Below, piece by piece: positions 34,708 through 47,337 of a stretch of 64,000 nucleotides of DNA. The notes under the pieces are model-generated. The model saw only the letters and a program-made list of their open reading frames with translations. It had not been told where the DNA came from and searched no databases. Source of the DNA: Morchella semilibera (taxonomy: Eukaryota; Ascomycota; Pezizomycetes; Pezizales; Morchellaceae); contig WBVU01000017.1 of assembly GCA_009192285.1 (NCBI GenBank), forward strand, positions 620,001 to 684,000, written 5' to 3'. Each line of letters opens with the position of its first letter. Position 1 is the first letter of the stretch. The translations under genes and the position numbers were made by a program.

Positions 34708-35340
34708 TGTCCCGGCGTCTTGGCATCTGGCCCGACAGTTCGGTAGGCGATGCATGATTAGGGTTGTTAGGGAAATGTTAAGCGAGAGCGGGGAGCGCGA
34801 GGTGGAGGTTGTCGTCATTGAGTTCTGGGAGGTTTGATGGCGTGATGGATTGGTAATGCAGAATAGCGGAGATGGTGGGGAGGATTATGAGGTGTGGTAG
34901 CGACGGGTTTCTATGGGGTTCTATAAGCGAAAGTGTGAGTCATAGCGGACTAGTGGAGGAGATGTGTTAGATAGCGGGGATCGATGTTTTCCTTAGTTCT
35001 TTCTTTCTTTCCTCTCTGTCTCGTCTTCCTGTTACCTCGTTACACAGGAATCTACTCTTATTTCTAAAGCCATAGCCTCTCGTACCAAATACTTGATCCT
35101 CTGACGAGAGGAAATTCATAGCACCTCTCATCGTTCTCGTTGAGGTCCATTCGGTCCTCACTCTCCCTGTCCTGTGTCCTTGTTCCTTTGCCCTTGCCTT
35201 TGTCTTCGCCGGTGCCTGTGCTTATGCCTGCCCGGTGTCACCTTTGTCTTCGTCGGTCTCCTTGTCGCTAGGCTGTGCTCCTCGGGTTTCTCTGCGTCAT
35301 CATTGTCATCTTCTTCCTTGCGTCGGGTTACTCCGTCACA
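34708..35340 (+). mobile_element. Solo LTR-B inside Gypsy-2
   Basis: 633 bp, TGTCCCGG to CCGTCACA, flanked by GATCA/GATTA. Gypsy-3 keeps the uninterrupted site near 51070-51085. The host element carries the same LTR family, so the family has inserted into its own member. Confidence 0.85.
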
Positions 35341-36633
35341 GATTATGAGATAAAGCTACAAGAAGGAATAGCACCCCCCTTTGGCCCTATGTATAGTATA
35401 TCGCGGGAAGAATTGAAGGCGTTAAGGGATTATTTGGCCGATAATTTGAGGAAAGGGTGTCTTAGGTCTAGCAACTCCCCAGCTGGCGCCCCGGTGCTAT
35501 TTGTTAAGAAAGCTGATGGTTCCTTACGCTTGTGTGTTGATTATTGGAAGCTAAATGCCATCACGGTTAAGGATCGATACCCTCTTCCCGTTACACCAGA
35601 AACTATGGCCAACCTAGCACGGGCGAATTATTTCACCAAGTTGGATCTGCGATGGGGTTATAATCAGATAAAGATTAAAGAAGGGGACGAGTGGAAGACG
35701 GCTTTCAGGACATTGGGAATATCTGGTGATGCCTTTTGGTCTAACTAATGCGCCCGCTACTTTTCAACGCTGGATTAATGATATCCTCCGGCCCTTTTTG
35801 GATCGCTGTGCTACTGCTTATCTGGATGATATTCTTATTTATTCGGAGACCCTGGAGCAACACCAACGGGATGTGCAACAGGTATTGGAAGCCCTGGAGG
35901 CCAATGAGGTTCACCTGAAACCAGAGAAGTGCGAATTTAGTGTACAGGAAACTAAATATTTGGGCATGATCTTGACTTCCGGAGGAATGAAAAGGAATCC
36001 TGCTAAGGTACAGACAATTATGGATTGGGAGGCGCCGAAGACCATGAAGGAGGTTCAAGAATTTCTTGGGTTTGCTAATTTTTATCGACGTTTTATCTAC
36101 CCTTACTCCCGAGTGGCTCGGCCATTGACTGGTCTAACGAAAAAGCATGTACGATTTGAGTGGACCCAAAAAGTTGAACAAGCCTTCCAGAAACTCAAGA
36201 CTGCCTTCACCACCGCTCCCGTATTCATGCATCCTGATCCTGAGAAAGAATTTATCATAGAAACCTATGCGTCGGATTATGTGTCGGCAGGAATACTATC
36301 ACAATACGATGACAAAGGAGTACTCCACCCAGTTGCCTTCTTTTCTAAGACACATTCGCCTGCGGAATGCAACTATGAGATTTATGACAAAGAGTTGCTG
36401 GCTATTATTCGTTGTTTCGAGGAATAGAGACCTCACCTGGAGACAGCTCAATTCCAAGTAAAAGTGCTTACAGATCATTGCAATCTTGAGTATTTTATGT
36501 CAACTAAATTGCTGAATCGGCGTAAAACTCGTTGGACGGAGCTCTTGTCTCGATTCAATTTTGTTATTCAATATAGGCCCGGGAAGCAGGGAAGAAAAGT
36601 TGATATTCTGACCAGGAGGCCTAAGGACTTACC

Positions 36634-37135
36634 TATCACGGCGTAGAGCTCGGTTGAGGGGTGTTGCGGGAAGAGGGATTAGTCAGGGATTCTCTTATGT
36701 TCTTTGGGTTTCGGTATCAGGGGTTCGGTTCGGAAATAGGGTTTCGGGTATAGGGGATAAGGTCGGCTTCGGATATAGGAGTCTTGGGAGGTTCGATGGG
36801 GTTCTGTACAGGGTTACTTGGGTTTAGTCATCGGGTCGGGTGGTATGATATATATAGGGGCCTTGCCCTCGCTTGTAGATAGTTCTTTTCTTTCCTCTTC
36901 ACGCAACCTTCCTGTCAATCAAGTTAGTTCAAGACTTCGGGCCATCAAGCCAACCCCTTTATTTTCCGTTCTGCCTCGTGTCTCGTGAACAAATACGACT
37001 TCACTTCGCCTCGTCTCGTCCCTGTTCTCTTCCTTCAACCTACTCCTCTGTCCTGCCCTACTCTATCATACCCCGCCCCGCTTTGGTGTTATACCTTGGC
37101 TCGCCCGGACTGTGTCTTTGCCTCGCTCCGTGATA
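36634..37135 (+). mobile_element. Solo LTR-C inside Gypsy-2
   Basis: 502 bp, TATCACGGCGTAG to CTCCGTGATA, flanked by TTACC/TTAAC. A TATATATAGGGG box precedes a pyrimidine tract and ACGCAACCTTCCTGTC, the family C self-primer zone. Confidence 0.85.
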
Positions 37136-37946
37136 TTAACGAAGGAAGGGGATGAGAGATTAGAACAACAAAGTCGAGTGGTCTTGAAGAAGGAGAACTT
37201 AGATGCAAAGATAGGTTTGTTAGCGGGCTCTTTGTCAAATGAACCCGCTGAAGGATTGTCTCCCGTACTTGATTTATTTAACAAAGCTTACCAGTGTGAC
37301 AGCTTCCCAAGCAAAGTTCTATCCATGCTCCGGGATGGCGTTCGACAATCAAAAGAAATCTCGTTGGCTGAGTGCAAGGAAAGCGAGGTGGGGTTACTGC
37401 TTGATCGGAATACACTTTATGTTCCTGATTATGATGAACTCAAGCTCTACCTGCTACGGGAATACCATGATAAACCTTCTGCCAGATATCCTGGACGATC
37501 AAAGACACTGGAACTCCTAAGTCGGAACTATTATTGGCCGACCATGCGGAAATATACAGACCGCTATGTTCAGAATTGTCATACCTGCCGGCGGAGCAAA
37601 GTCAGCCATAATCCTCTTCAAGGAGTTCTGCGACCGCTATCAGTACCCAAGGGACCTTGGACAGATATAACAATGGATTTCGTAACGGGACTTCCGGAGA
37701 GTAATGGATTCAATGCCATTCTGGTAGTAGTGGATCGATTGACAAAAATGAAACACCTAATCGATACCGTCGAGAAGGTTAACGCCAGGGATCTGTCTCG
37801 TCTATGCTTGGGGCGGATATGGAAGCTTCATGAACTGCCAGAAACTATTGTTTTAGATAGGGGGACATAGTTTACCGCTGAGTTTTGGATAACTCTCCAT
37901 GATCGTCTAGAGATTACGCCCCGATACTCTACCACCTTTCATCCTC

Positions 37947-38338
37947 TCTCAAGGGGGCGTTAGGGTGATAGCTTCGTTCCGCAGGGTGCGGGTAATGGCA
38001 GCGATACTTCCCAAGAGGGGGGAAGTATAAATAAGAAGTATGAATAGCAGCGATAGTCACTAGTAGAAAATAGAGACTATATTGTAGATACAGAAGACGT
38101 TGCGTAAAGAGAAAAGGAAAAGAAAGAAAGTACAGGAGTAGGCGCCATTGCCTCACTTATATACCCGTTATTCCAGAGCCAAGCCTGACTCATATCCTCG
38201 CGTAACCCCAACCATTACTCATATTCTCGCGTAATGGAAACCCATAGAACCTACTCTGACTCATCCCCACTTCCCAGCTTACAATAATCCCAACCCCGCC
38301 AATCATTCCAATCCTCCGAACCTAACATATCCATGAAA
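37947..38338 (-). mobile_element. Solo LTR-A inside Gypsy-2
   Basis: 392 bp, TCTCAAGGGGG to CCATGAAA, flanked by a perfect TCCTC duplication (37942-37946 and 38339-38343). Confidence 0.85.
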
Positions 38339-38641
38339 TCCTCAAACAGATGGACAAACTGAAAGGACCAATGCGATTATAGAACAGTATCTCCGCAGTT
38401 ATGTATCGTATCAACAGGATAAGTAGGCTGACTTTCTACCTCTGGCTGAGTTTGCTATTAATAATCATATCTCCGAGACTACTAATATGTCCCCCTTCCA
38501 GGCTAACTATGGGAGACATCCGAGAATGACATTTGGGCCACTACAACACGGGCAGACGGTGAATGAGGATCAGGCTAATGGGTTGGCACGGGAGATGTCC
38601 CAGGTTTTTGATTTCTTGAAGAGCGAGATGTTTAAGGCTCA

Positions 38642-38690
38642 TATCACGGCGTGGAGCGTACGGAGTGATGTTGCGGGAAGAAGGATTATT
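38642..38690 (+). repeat. LTR-C fragment
   Basis: The first 49 bp of family C (TATCACGGCGTGGAGCG onward), ending where the (TTTA)n tail of the LINE begins. Confidence 0.65.
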
Positions 38691-38903
38691 TATTTATTTA
38701 TTTATTTATTTATTACTCATACTGCTTGCATCCGAATCCGGATATGGCATACAAAGAAAGAACCCAATCATCACGGTCATATACTATCTTTCATAAAGCG
38801 AATCCTCCTCACGGCCGTGTTCCTATCAACCCTCTTCCAAGGTTATCATGCATGTTGTCCTCTCCATTCCAGCTCATAACGATAGGTGCAAGCACCTTAG
38901 TGA

Positions 38904-41900
38904 CTATCCTTCTCCTTCCCTTTCTTCTTCTTCCTCAAGTCTCCCCCATCCTACGTGCTCTCCTCTATCTCCATCCCTCTCCCCTTGTGTCCAGTTTCTA
39001 GTGGCGATCTGGGATGGTAGAAGAAATGTATCGATGGTTGCCTGAAGTCCTTTATCTGTATGCATGGCGGTCATCCAGTTGAGTGGCATTGGTTTGATTG
39101 TGGCGGTAAGATCTTTTCTGAGTTCTGGTAGTGGATGTTGTTTGCAGTAAAGAAGCAGGTGCGTTGGGGTTTCCTGGAAGTATCCACACCTGCATTCCGC
39201 TGTATCTATATTTGTTGTTGGTATTCTGGATAGGTAGGATTTGGTGTATCCATGACCCGTTCGCGTTGGGTAATTGTGCTTGCAAGTTTCCGTGGTATGT
39301 TTTGACGAAGGGGTGCAGACATCTTGGAGGAAGGAGCACCTCTGTAGCTCCTTCCTTTCTTCATAGTTTTCCAGTTCTCTCTCCACGTAGCCATAGAGTG
39401 CTCCTTGATTTTCCTCTTCAAGTGGGTGATTGATACCCTTGCATCTGGTTCGACCCTTTCACCCTGTGCCCCTCTTTTTGCCAACCTGTCTGCATGTTCA
39501 TTGCCATCCACCTCCACATGTCCTGGTACCCAGTGGATATGTGTTTTGATGTTTAGTGCTTCAAGTTCCAAGAGGTTCGATCTTGCTAGTTGAACCCAAT
39601 GTTGGCCTGGGAATGCTTCCGGTTTTTTCATTCTCCGTATCGCGGCCTGGTTGTCTGAAAAGATCCAGACATCATCTGTGGAGTATCGTGAATTTCTGAT
39701 CTCCTTCCGGGCAAGCTGTGTAGCTTGAGCTATTGCGTAGAGTTCGCAATCAAAGACTTCGACCTCTTTTCCAAGGTGGTAGAATTGCTCCACCACTATT
39801 TCGTTGCCTCTAATGCCAACGACTCCAGCCCCAGCTTTTCCTTCCATTAGGAATCCATCAGAATAGAATACCAAACGGTGTAAGTTGTTGTAATTGTCTT
39901 GAGTTGTTTGTCTATGGTTTTGTGCTGCTGTATCTTTATCCGCTGTATCAATTTGTATGTCAATGATGTTCTGATGCCATGGGGGACAGGCAATTGTATC
40001 TATGTCCTCCACCAGACTTTGAGGTTGAATCCAATCGCTGACTTTGTTTAGGATCCGGTGTAGTCTGGATTGGTACTGTGGCCTAGCACCAGCAGAGTGC
40101 CATGGGGTAGCTGTGGGTTCTTCCTCTCTTCCTGATTCCTGTGTACTTGGAAATGAATCCGGGCTGAAGGTGCTAATAGGGTGGGTGGCCGGCATGCTTA
40201 GAATGCGTAGAGCATATTTCTGTTGTTGGAGGTCAAGCCTGATCTCTATGGGTAGTAGTGCAGTTTCTGCTTGGAGTGCTGATATTGGTGTTGTTCTGAA
40301 AGCACCAGTGATCCTTCTCATCGCATTATTTTGTATCTTCTGAAGCTGTGTTTTGTATCCTATCTGTCCATTCCACCAAACCTCTGCACCAAAATCGCTG
40401 ATTGTAGTGACGCAGGTCTGATAGAGTTGTCTGAGAGCTGTTTGGCTCAGCCCTTTCTCTGTATTTCCTAACCTGGCGAGTGCAAGAAATGCCCTCATAG
40501 CTGAAGCCGCTTTAGTTTTGACATGATGTTTGAAAGATAGCTTTCTATCAAACCAAACACCCAACCATCTCAGTGTATCGCTAACCTCAACCAGAGTACC
40601 ATCAGGCATTCTGACCTTGGCTGTATCCGTAGTGTTTGTAGTGCGTTTGTTGTGGAAGTGAAGTAGTTCTGTTTTGGGGTTGTCGAATGCCAGAGCATTG
40701 GCTTCACCCCATGTGACAGCTAGCTGTGCCATTCTTTCCAAGTGTCTGCAGTTCGAGCTCTCATCTTTCCCCACCATTATCATGCCAATATCATCAATAT
40801 AGCTTGGTATTTGTTGATGAGGAAAGTGGCGTTGAAGAATATCGAAGAGTGGTGATAAGTAAAGAAGAAAAAGAATTGGTGATGTTGGGCTTCCCTGTGG
40901 AATTCCTGTTGCTATCATTGACATAGGTTCTTGTTGTCCATCAAAGGCTAGCGAAGCTTTCCTGTTGCTTAGGAGGTTGTCTATCCATCTGACTATTTGA
41001 GCGGGTAGGCGTTTTTCTTTCGCTGTATGTATGAGTCTGTCCTTGGATACATTGTCAAATGCCCCTTTGACATCCATAAACAGTGCTGAAACGACCATTC
41101 CTTTTCTCTTCGCTTCATCCACTATGCTTGCTACCAGCATACAGGCATCCACAGCGGATCTCTTTGTCTTCCTCCAATCTGCCAGTGGTGGAGTAGATTG
41201 TATCTCTCCGCTAGGTATGCAAGTCTTGAAGCCATTATCTTTTCCAGTACCTTGCCTAAGCAATTAAGCAAGGAGACTGGCCTATATGCTTTTGGAATCG
41301 AATAGTCTGGTTTGTTGGGCTTTTTTATAATAACAACAGTGGCTTCTCTCCAAATGTGTGGGTGATAGCCAGCGGTCATGGTTGCTTTATAAAATGAGTT
41401 GAAGTGGTGAGGTATCGCTAGGTATGCTTGTTGAATGCATTTGAAGTTGATCCCATCTGGCCCTGGAGCTTTATTGGGAGATGAAGTCATAATCGCCCTC
41501 TTGATTTCATCATCCGTCAGGTCCTTCCATGGTATTCTGTCTCCCTGCGTTTGGATGTCCCTTTGAGGTGAGATAGGGGGAGGTGGGAAGAGAGCAGCTC
41601 TGTATAGATTGGCTTTTTCTGCAAATGTAGTGGCAGTTTCTCCAGTTGTAACATTGTTGAGTGGTGGTGTACGTTCCGTTTTTCTGGGTTTAGTGAATCT
41701 GAAGGCTGTGAATATGTCTTTTCCTTGAGCGTTCTCAAGGAAGCTGTTCCAATGGGACTCTTTAGCTCTCCTGATGCATTTGAAGTATTCTGATCTGTGC
41801 GATCTGAATCTTTGATGCATCATTGGAGACCTTTCCAACTTCCATTCTCTTAAAGCACTCTTCATATGCCGTCTATGTTCTGTGATCTCCCCACTCCACC

Positions 41901-42873
41901 ATGGTTTAGATCGAGGAGAAGATTTCCTGATAGGAACATTACGTTCAGCTGCTGTGGTTATAAGTTCCAGAAGTAGGATTGCTCCTGCTTCTAGGTTTTG
42001 TTCATTTGGATGAGAATGAAGGAAATTCCATCGAAAGGCTGAGTTCAGGGAGAGATCTCTAAGCGTTGTTTGAAAGGATTCCCAATCTGCTTTATCCCAG
42101 TTGAACCGTTCAGTTGAAGGGGGAGGTACTGATTCAATTGAATCAGATACAAGATCAAATCGAATTACTTCATGATCTGATCCTGTTGCTGCTTCTTCAT
42201 CAATAGCCCAATTGGAAGGTAGTGTGTTGACCGCTGTAGATGCAAAAGCTAAGTCTAAAACTGAGGTGCCAGTGCCAGTTCTATAGTGGTAGGTTGGGAT
42301 GTCTGGTTCGTTGATGAGAGTGAAGTTTCCAGTTTCCAGGAGTTGAACCAATGCTTCATGGCGTTTGGGTGTACGGTTTGCTGAGTTCCACCATGGATGA
42401 TGCGAGTTGAGGTCTCCAGCTATAATTGTTCTTGTAGGGAGTTGAATATTAACCAATACTCTCTCCACCGTATAGGGTTCATTGCTGTGTCCAGGTGGAT
42501 CTTCATTATAAATGTTAAAGAGGGTTAGGGCAGGTATTGAGGGGGTTGATATCTCTATTGCTTGTAGGTCTGGATCGTTGACGATATCTGGTTTAGGTTG
42601 AATAATGAGGTGGGGATTGAGGTGTGTCTTGATGGTGAAGGTGAGTGTTCTTGGTGGTCGATCTGATGTGGGAATGATACTATCGAAGGAGGGGTGTGAT
42701 ATTGATGTCCAGGAACCTGCAATTACGCCAGGCATAACAAAAGGTTCCTGAATTATAACTATGTCTGCTGTCTCATAGACTGAGTGCAGCAATCCAATCA
42801 TGCAGTTTTGTGATCTTGCGCAGTTATGTTGAATAATTCGCACTCTGTGAGGATTAGGTTGTGTCCCCATCAT
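38904..42873 (-). pseudogene. LINE ORF2: endonuclease, reverse transcriptase, RNase H
   Basis: It starts at ATG 42873, overlapping the ORF1 stop by ATGA. The N-terminal APE-like endonuclease has IIQHNCARSQN, IIQEPF, AGDLNSHHPWW and SDHEVIRFD. The reverse transcriptase has NKAPGPDGI, YRPVSLL, KGAFDNV, GIPQGSPTSPILF and YIDDIGMIM. RNase H has YSDGFLMEGKAGAG, CELYAI, SDNQAA and VPGHVEVDGNEHAD. A Cys-His motif (CRCGYFQETPTHLLLYC) closes it. The frame shifts near 41165 (between WQIGGR and RSAVDACM) and near 39260 (after ASTITQ), so this copy cannot make a full ORF2 protein. The intact form would be about 1,300 residues. Confidence 0.85.
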
Positions 42874-44528
42874 AGCATCTCCTGTTCATTGTCTTCGTTG
42901 TTTAGGCGTTGGATGATAGAGTTTCTGACAGGGCATGAAGGATCATAGGCTGGGTGTTGTCCTTCGCAATTGGCGCATTTTGGTGGGAAGTGAGGACAGC
43001 TCTTGCTCTGAACCTTGCATTGAGGGCAGAGATGGTTTTGACTGGTATGTCCGGCAGCACAGATAGAGCACACAGGGCTATCCTTGGTTGCGCATCTCTG
43101 CCAGTTGTGTCCAAATTTCTGACAGTTCTTGCATTGGTCTGTTGGTCTTGATGTATGGTACTCAGTGGCTCTGTGTACTTGTCCGAAGATTCGGATCCCC
43201 CTAGAGAGCATGGCATTGTATGATGACTTGTTACTGACGGCAATCATAACTGAGCTGTGAGATTTTCCTACTCTCTTTTCGGGATGTGTCATATATCTAG
43301 GTGTGGTAGCTAGAGTGACTCCGGTATTGAGTTCGTGGATTTCGCTTCTCAGGTCCTCCATTCCTTGAGCGTTGTCAGGATAGTGTTCGAGATTGATGCC
43401 GTGTACTGCAAGCTTGAACCATGTTTCTTGCATTGCGATGGATACAACACTAGGATCAACCTCTTTCATAGCTTTTTCAATGTTCGTTTTATAATCAGCG
43501 AATTGAGTCTCAGTGAATGCTCCTTTGCTGAAGAGCATAAGATTCCCCCTCTGATTCCAACTTGCTCCGCCTATTTGAATAGCTTGGTCTGCTTTGGCTA
43601 TAGTGAGATCCCTGTTGATGGTGTTTCTGAGCTGGACAAGGTTGAGTGCCCCATCTTTAGGTGTTGACCTAGTCACAATAATAGTTTTAGTAACTGGGAG
43701 TTTTGGTGGAAGTGGTGTCTTGAGCATTTGGGCCTGTTGCCTAGTTCCCTTCCTAGTCACAGTTGCCCAAGTATCCTTCTGTTTCTCCTGTAGCTGAACG
43801 GGTTGAGCATGCTCATTCGAATGGACTGGTTGCTTTCCTTGAGCTCTCTTGCTGAGTTGAGGTTTGGAGTTTGCCGGGCCTGATGTGGCGTTCTGGGCTG
43901 ATGATTGTGGTATATTTTTCTGTATTGCTGAAGCTTTCATAGATCTAGCCATTGCATCGAATCTGCTCTTCATTTCATTGTTGTTTTGGTTTGTGGCGGC
44001 AAGGACTGAGTTAACAAGGGTCTGTAATGCTTGAATCTGAGTTATCAGCTGTTGATTTTGTTCTCTGATTTCGGTATTCTGTTCTTTGATTTCGGTATTC
44101 TGCAATGTGAGAGTCTGAACGCAGTCCCATAGTCGTTGATTGATGTAGTTTGAGGATCCAAACGAAATAGGCTGACCAGAACGTCCTGGTAGAGCCTGTC
44201 TTTTTCCAGAAATATTTTCATTAGATTGAAATAATACTCTTTTAGTTGGTATAATTCTGTGTTGTTGGCCATTAGAGGCTAGAGGATCACTGCTAGGATC
44301 TTCCATATGGTCCTCCGGTTCGCTTCTGTCCATGGCTATGCTATAGTCATCTCTAACTCCCATATCCCTGTCTTCTGACTGTGCAGGGGGAGGGGATGAC
44401 GGCATGCCTGGCAGGGATTGCTCAACCCCTTCAGACATGTTGAAGCTAGTGGCTGTGGCGCTAGGAATTGAGTGGGGTGGGTGAGGGCGGTTTGGCAGAG
44501 TTTTTGTTTGAGGCTGGCTTGGCAGCAA
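42870..44528 (-). CDS. LINE ORF1: zinc-knuckle RNA-binding protein
   Basis: This 552-residue frame is the nucleic-acid-binding partner of the LINE. The N-terminal half is polar, with a Q/N-rich coiled stretch (QNTEIKEQNTEIREQNQQ). The centre holds an RRM-like region with HGINLEHYPD. The C-terminus has CCHC knuckles starting CKNCQKFGHNWQRC and CSICAAGHTSQNHLC. The ATG at about 44438 (MSEGVEQSL) may be the real start. The frame is open throughout. ORF1 and ORF2 overlap by four bases, consistent with stop-restart translation. Confidence 0.8.
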   Translation of the reverse strand: MLPSQPQTKTLPNRPHPPHSIPSATATSFNMSEGVEQSLPGMPSSPPPAQSEDRDMGVRDDYSIAMDRSEPEDHMEDPSSDPLASNGQQHRIIPTKRVLFQSNENISGKRQALPGRSGQPISFGSSNYINQRLWDCVQTLTLQNTEIKEQNTEIREQNQQLITQIQALQTLVNSVLAATNQNNNEMKSRFDAMARSMKASAIQKNIPQSSAQNATSGPANSKPQLSKRAQGKQPVHSNEHAQPVQLQEKQKDTWATVTRKGTRQQAQMLKTPLPPKLPVTKTIIVTRSTPKDGALNLVQLRNTINRDLTIAKADQAIQIGGASWNQRGNLMLFSKGAFTETQFADYKTNIEKAMKEVDPSVVSIAMQETWFKLAVHGINLEHYPDNAQGMEDLRSEIHELNTGVTLATTPRYMTHPEKRVGKSHSSVMIAVSNKSSYNAMLSRGIRIFGQVHRATEYHTSRPTDQCKNCQKFGHNWQRCATKDSPVCSICAAGHTSQNHLCPQCKVQSKSCPHFPPKCANCEGQHPAYDPSCPVRNSIIQRLNNEDNEQEML

Positions 44529-44730
44529 GGTGGGGTAAAAAATAGCAGAAAAAAAAGCGGAAATTCACAGCAACTTCTGCAAAAGAAGAGCTGTGATTTC
44601 AGGAGTTGGTGATTAGGTGCAAGTTGAGATGGAGATGATGGATCTGAAGTCGGTTTGATGATATCTCTGTTGGTTGTTGAGTTATTTTCAAAAATCAGTT
44701 CCTGAGGTGGGGTTGCAATTATTACTAAAA

Positions 44731-47263
44731 GGTAAGCCAGTAACGAAATCCATCGAGACATCTGTCCATGGTGCCTTTGGAACTGAGAGAGGACGAAGAA
44801 CTCCTTGAGGAGCATTGCGATTTGCTTTGCTTCAGCGACAAATGTGGCAATTCATAACATAGCGGTCAGTATATTTCCGCATGTTTGGCCAATAGTATTC
44901 GCGGCTGAGTAACTCAAGGGTCTTTGCCCTACCCGGGTGACCTGCTGATGGCTTATCATGATGTTCCCGAAGATGTCTGAGTTGTAGCTCCTCGTATTCT
45001 GGTACAAAGAGCTTGCGTCGATAGAGAAGGAATCCGTCTTCGTTTTCGGCGCATTCGGCGAGAGAAATTTGCTTTGATTGCTTTGTGCCGTCTTTCAGCA
45101 TCGTGAGTACCTTATTTGGAAAGCTAACTTCTTGGTAAGCCTTTTTAAATAACTCTTGGACAGTGGGCGTTCCTTCAGCGGGTTCATTTGCCAAAGAACC
45201 CGTCAACAAACTTAGCTTATTATCCAAATTTTTTCTCCTCAGCACGGTCTGATACTGATATGCTAGGCGTTCATCCCCCTCCTTAGGGAGATCCCCTGAT
45301 CGTCTGGTGAGTGCATCCGGTTTGCCTCCTTGTTTGCCTGGGCGAAATTGAATAACGAAATCAAAGCGAGATAAAAATTCTGACCAGCGAGTCTGTCGAC
45401 GATTTAACAGCTTGGTTGACATAAAGTATTCAAGATTCCTATGATCTGTTAGGACCTTGATAGTATATGTTGCGGTTTCCAGAAAACAACGCCATTCTTC
45501 AAATCCCCGAATAATTGCCAGAAGCTCTTTATCGTATATCTCATAGTTGCATTCTGCCGGTGTATGTTTCTTAGAGAAAAAGGCAACTGGGTGAAGAATT
45601 CCTTCATCGTCCCTTTGTGACATAATGGCGGCTGAGACGTAATCGGAAGCATCTGTTTCCACTATGATCTCCCTGTCTGGATCAAAGTGTCTAAGAATCA
45701 GGGCGGTAGTAAATGCGACCTTAAGATCCTGAAAGGCCTTCTCCGTTTTGTCTGTCCATTTAAATAATACTCCTGTCTTTGTTAGGGCGGTCAGAGGAGA
45801 TACTACCCTTGAGTATGCTTAAATAAATCGTCGATAGAAGTTCGCAAATCTGAGGAATTCCTGTACATCTTTCAGGCAGGTTGGGGTATCCCAGTTTCTA
45901 ATAGTGGCGACCTTTGCTTCTACATCTTGATTCCTTCTGGAGTGAGCACAAACCCGAGATACATGGTCTCCTTAACATGCCATTCACACTTCTCAGGCTT
46001 AAGGTGAACCTGATTCTCGTTGAGTATCCGAAGGACCTTGTCGACATGTTCTTTATGTTCTTCGAGAGTGGCCGAATAAATGAGGATATCGTCAAGATAA
46101 GCGGTAGCAAAGTGATCCAGATAAGGACGTAGCATGTCATTGACCCAATGTTGAAATGCCGTGGGAGCATTGGTAAGTCCGAAGGGCATAACAGTATACT
46201 CGAAGTGCCCATAGCGAGTGCGGAATGCTGTTTTCCATTCGTCCCCTTCCCTGATTCTCAACTGATGATATCCGTTATGTAAATCCAGTTTGGTAAAGTA
46301 CTTGGCCGAGGAGATACCCATGAAAGTCTCGGGTGTTAGTGGAAGAGGATGTCGATTCTTAACTGTTACCGCATTTAACTTTCTATAGTCAATACAGAGT
46401 CGAAGAGAACCATCAGCCTTCTTAACAAATAATACCGGAGAGCCTGCGGGGGAGGTGCTGTGTCGAATCCGTCCATTGGATAGATATTCCGCTAGGTAGT
46501 CTCTGAGTGCCTGAAGTTCTAACCAGGTCATCCCATACATGGGTCCGAATGGTACAGTCTTTCCTTCCTGTATGTCGATGGACAGATCGTATTTGGTGCG
46601 GTGAAGAGGAAGTTTGGCAGCGTCTGGTTCACTGAGGAGATGCAGATACTGATGATGTTCGATAGGTACGAGTGTTCGAGGATCCTTGGGCGTCTGGGCC
46701 AATAGGTCGTCGAGGGCTTTGAGTGTAGTAGAATAAAGTTTCATTCCTTTTTGTTTTTTATTAATAAGTCTGTGAAATGCGTAGGAGGTAATAACTGAGA
46801 TATTAGTTGCTGGCTTAGCGGGGGGCTCAATAGAGATACCCTTAGCGATAACCTTGGTATGATTAAGGGAGCAGTCCCTAATGCAGCTTGACGAATTGAA
46901 GTGTATTTCGTTATCGGCGGGTAGTATTTTGGTTGCATGTCTGCGCATCCAAGAAAGGCCCATAACAATAGGATAATGACCTAATTGTGTAACAAAAAAG
47001 GGGGCGTCCCTCCTGTGGCCATTGATATCGAGACTGAGGATGACTTTATGGGTGACCTTTCCCAATTCGATAGGTCTACCATCTATTACGTCTATGTGTC
47101 GAGGGAGAATAAGGGGAGTTGTTTTTAATTTATGGTGGCATACGAAGTCCTTATCTATGAACGCGTATCCTGAGGCGCCAGTATCAATGAGGGCATATGA
47201 TGGGATGAAAGAATCTTTATTTTGAGAAATTGAGCAAGTTACGACTAATTGATTCCCATCCAT
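44731..47263 (-). pseudogene. Gypsy-4 pol region
   Basis: Protease (IDTGASGYAFID), reverse transcriptase ([10 protein letters not shown]), RNase H (TDASDYVSAAIMSQ) and the integrase zinc-binding segment (NCHICR), then a remnant of the core. Broken. Confidence 0.8.
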
Positions 47264-47337
47264 ATCCTTCTCCGAAACCGAAAACCCAGAAACCGAAATC
47301 CTAGAAAAGTCCCTTAACCGTCCCTGGAGTGAGCCAC

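Larger units (their letters stand above)
25661..38640 (+). mobile_element. Gypsy-2: Ty3/Gypsy element, family B LTR
   Basis: A forward Gypsy. The 5' LTR is 25661-25998 plus 32367-32659 (631 bp), split by the whole of Gypsy-1. The internal region starts at 32660 and has gag, protease, reverse transcriptase, RNase H and integrase in Ty3/Gypsy order. It hosts solo LTRs of family B (34708-35340), C (36634-37135) and A (37947-38338). The 3' end is missing beyond 38640, where an LTR-C fragment follows. The element is old and broken in several places besides the insertions. Confidence 0.85.
34004..38640 (+). pseudogene. Gypsy-2 pol region (with insertions)
   Basis: Protease (IDTGASGYAFID), reverse transcriptase ([10 protein letters not shown]), RNase H, the integrase zinc-binding segment (NCHTCRRSK) and integrase core ([12 protein letters not shown]) appear in order. 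Three solo LTRs interrupt them. The region stops after the integrase core. Old and broken. Confidence 0.8.
38691..44728 (-). mobile_element. Tad1-like LINE, near full length
   Basis: A non-LTR retrotransposon of about 6 kb on the reverse strand. It has a short 5' UTR (44529-44728), ORF1, ORF2, a 3' UTR and a (TAAA)n tail, seen as (TTTA)n at 38691-38715. Two ORFs with endonuclease, reverse transcriptase and RNase H in ORF2 fit the fungal Tad1 clade. No target duplication is evident. Its left neighbour is an LTR-C fragment and its right neighbour is the Gypsy-4 integrase, so this is not a simple insertion into one element. Confidence 0.85.

Noticed and set aside
39131-39433. Open frame antisense to the LINE RNase H zone
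   Set aside because: It mirrors the LINE coding sequence and its 14.5 kb fragment, with no independent signal.
42954-43800. Open frames antisense to LINE ORF1
   Set aside because: Shadows of the LINE coding strand with no independent motif.
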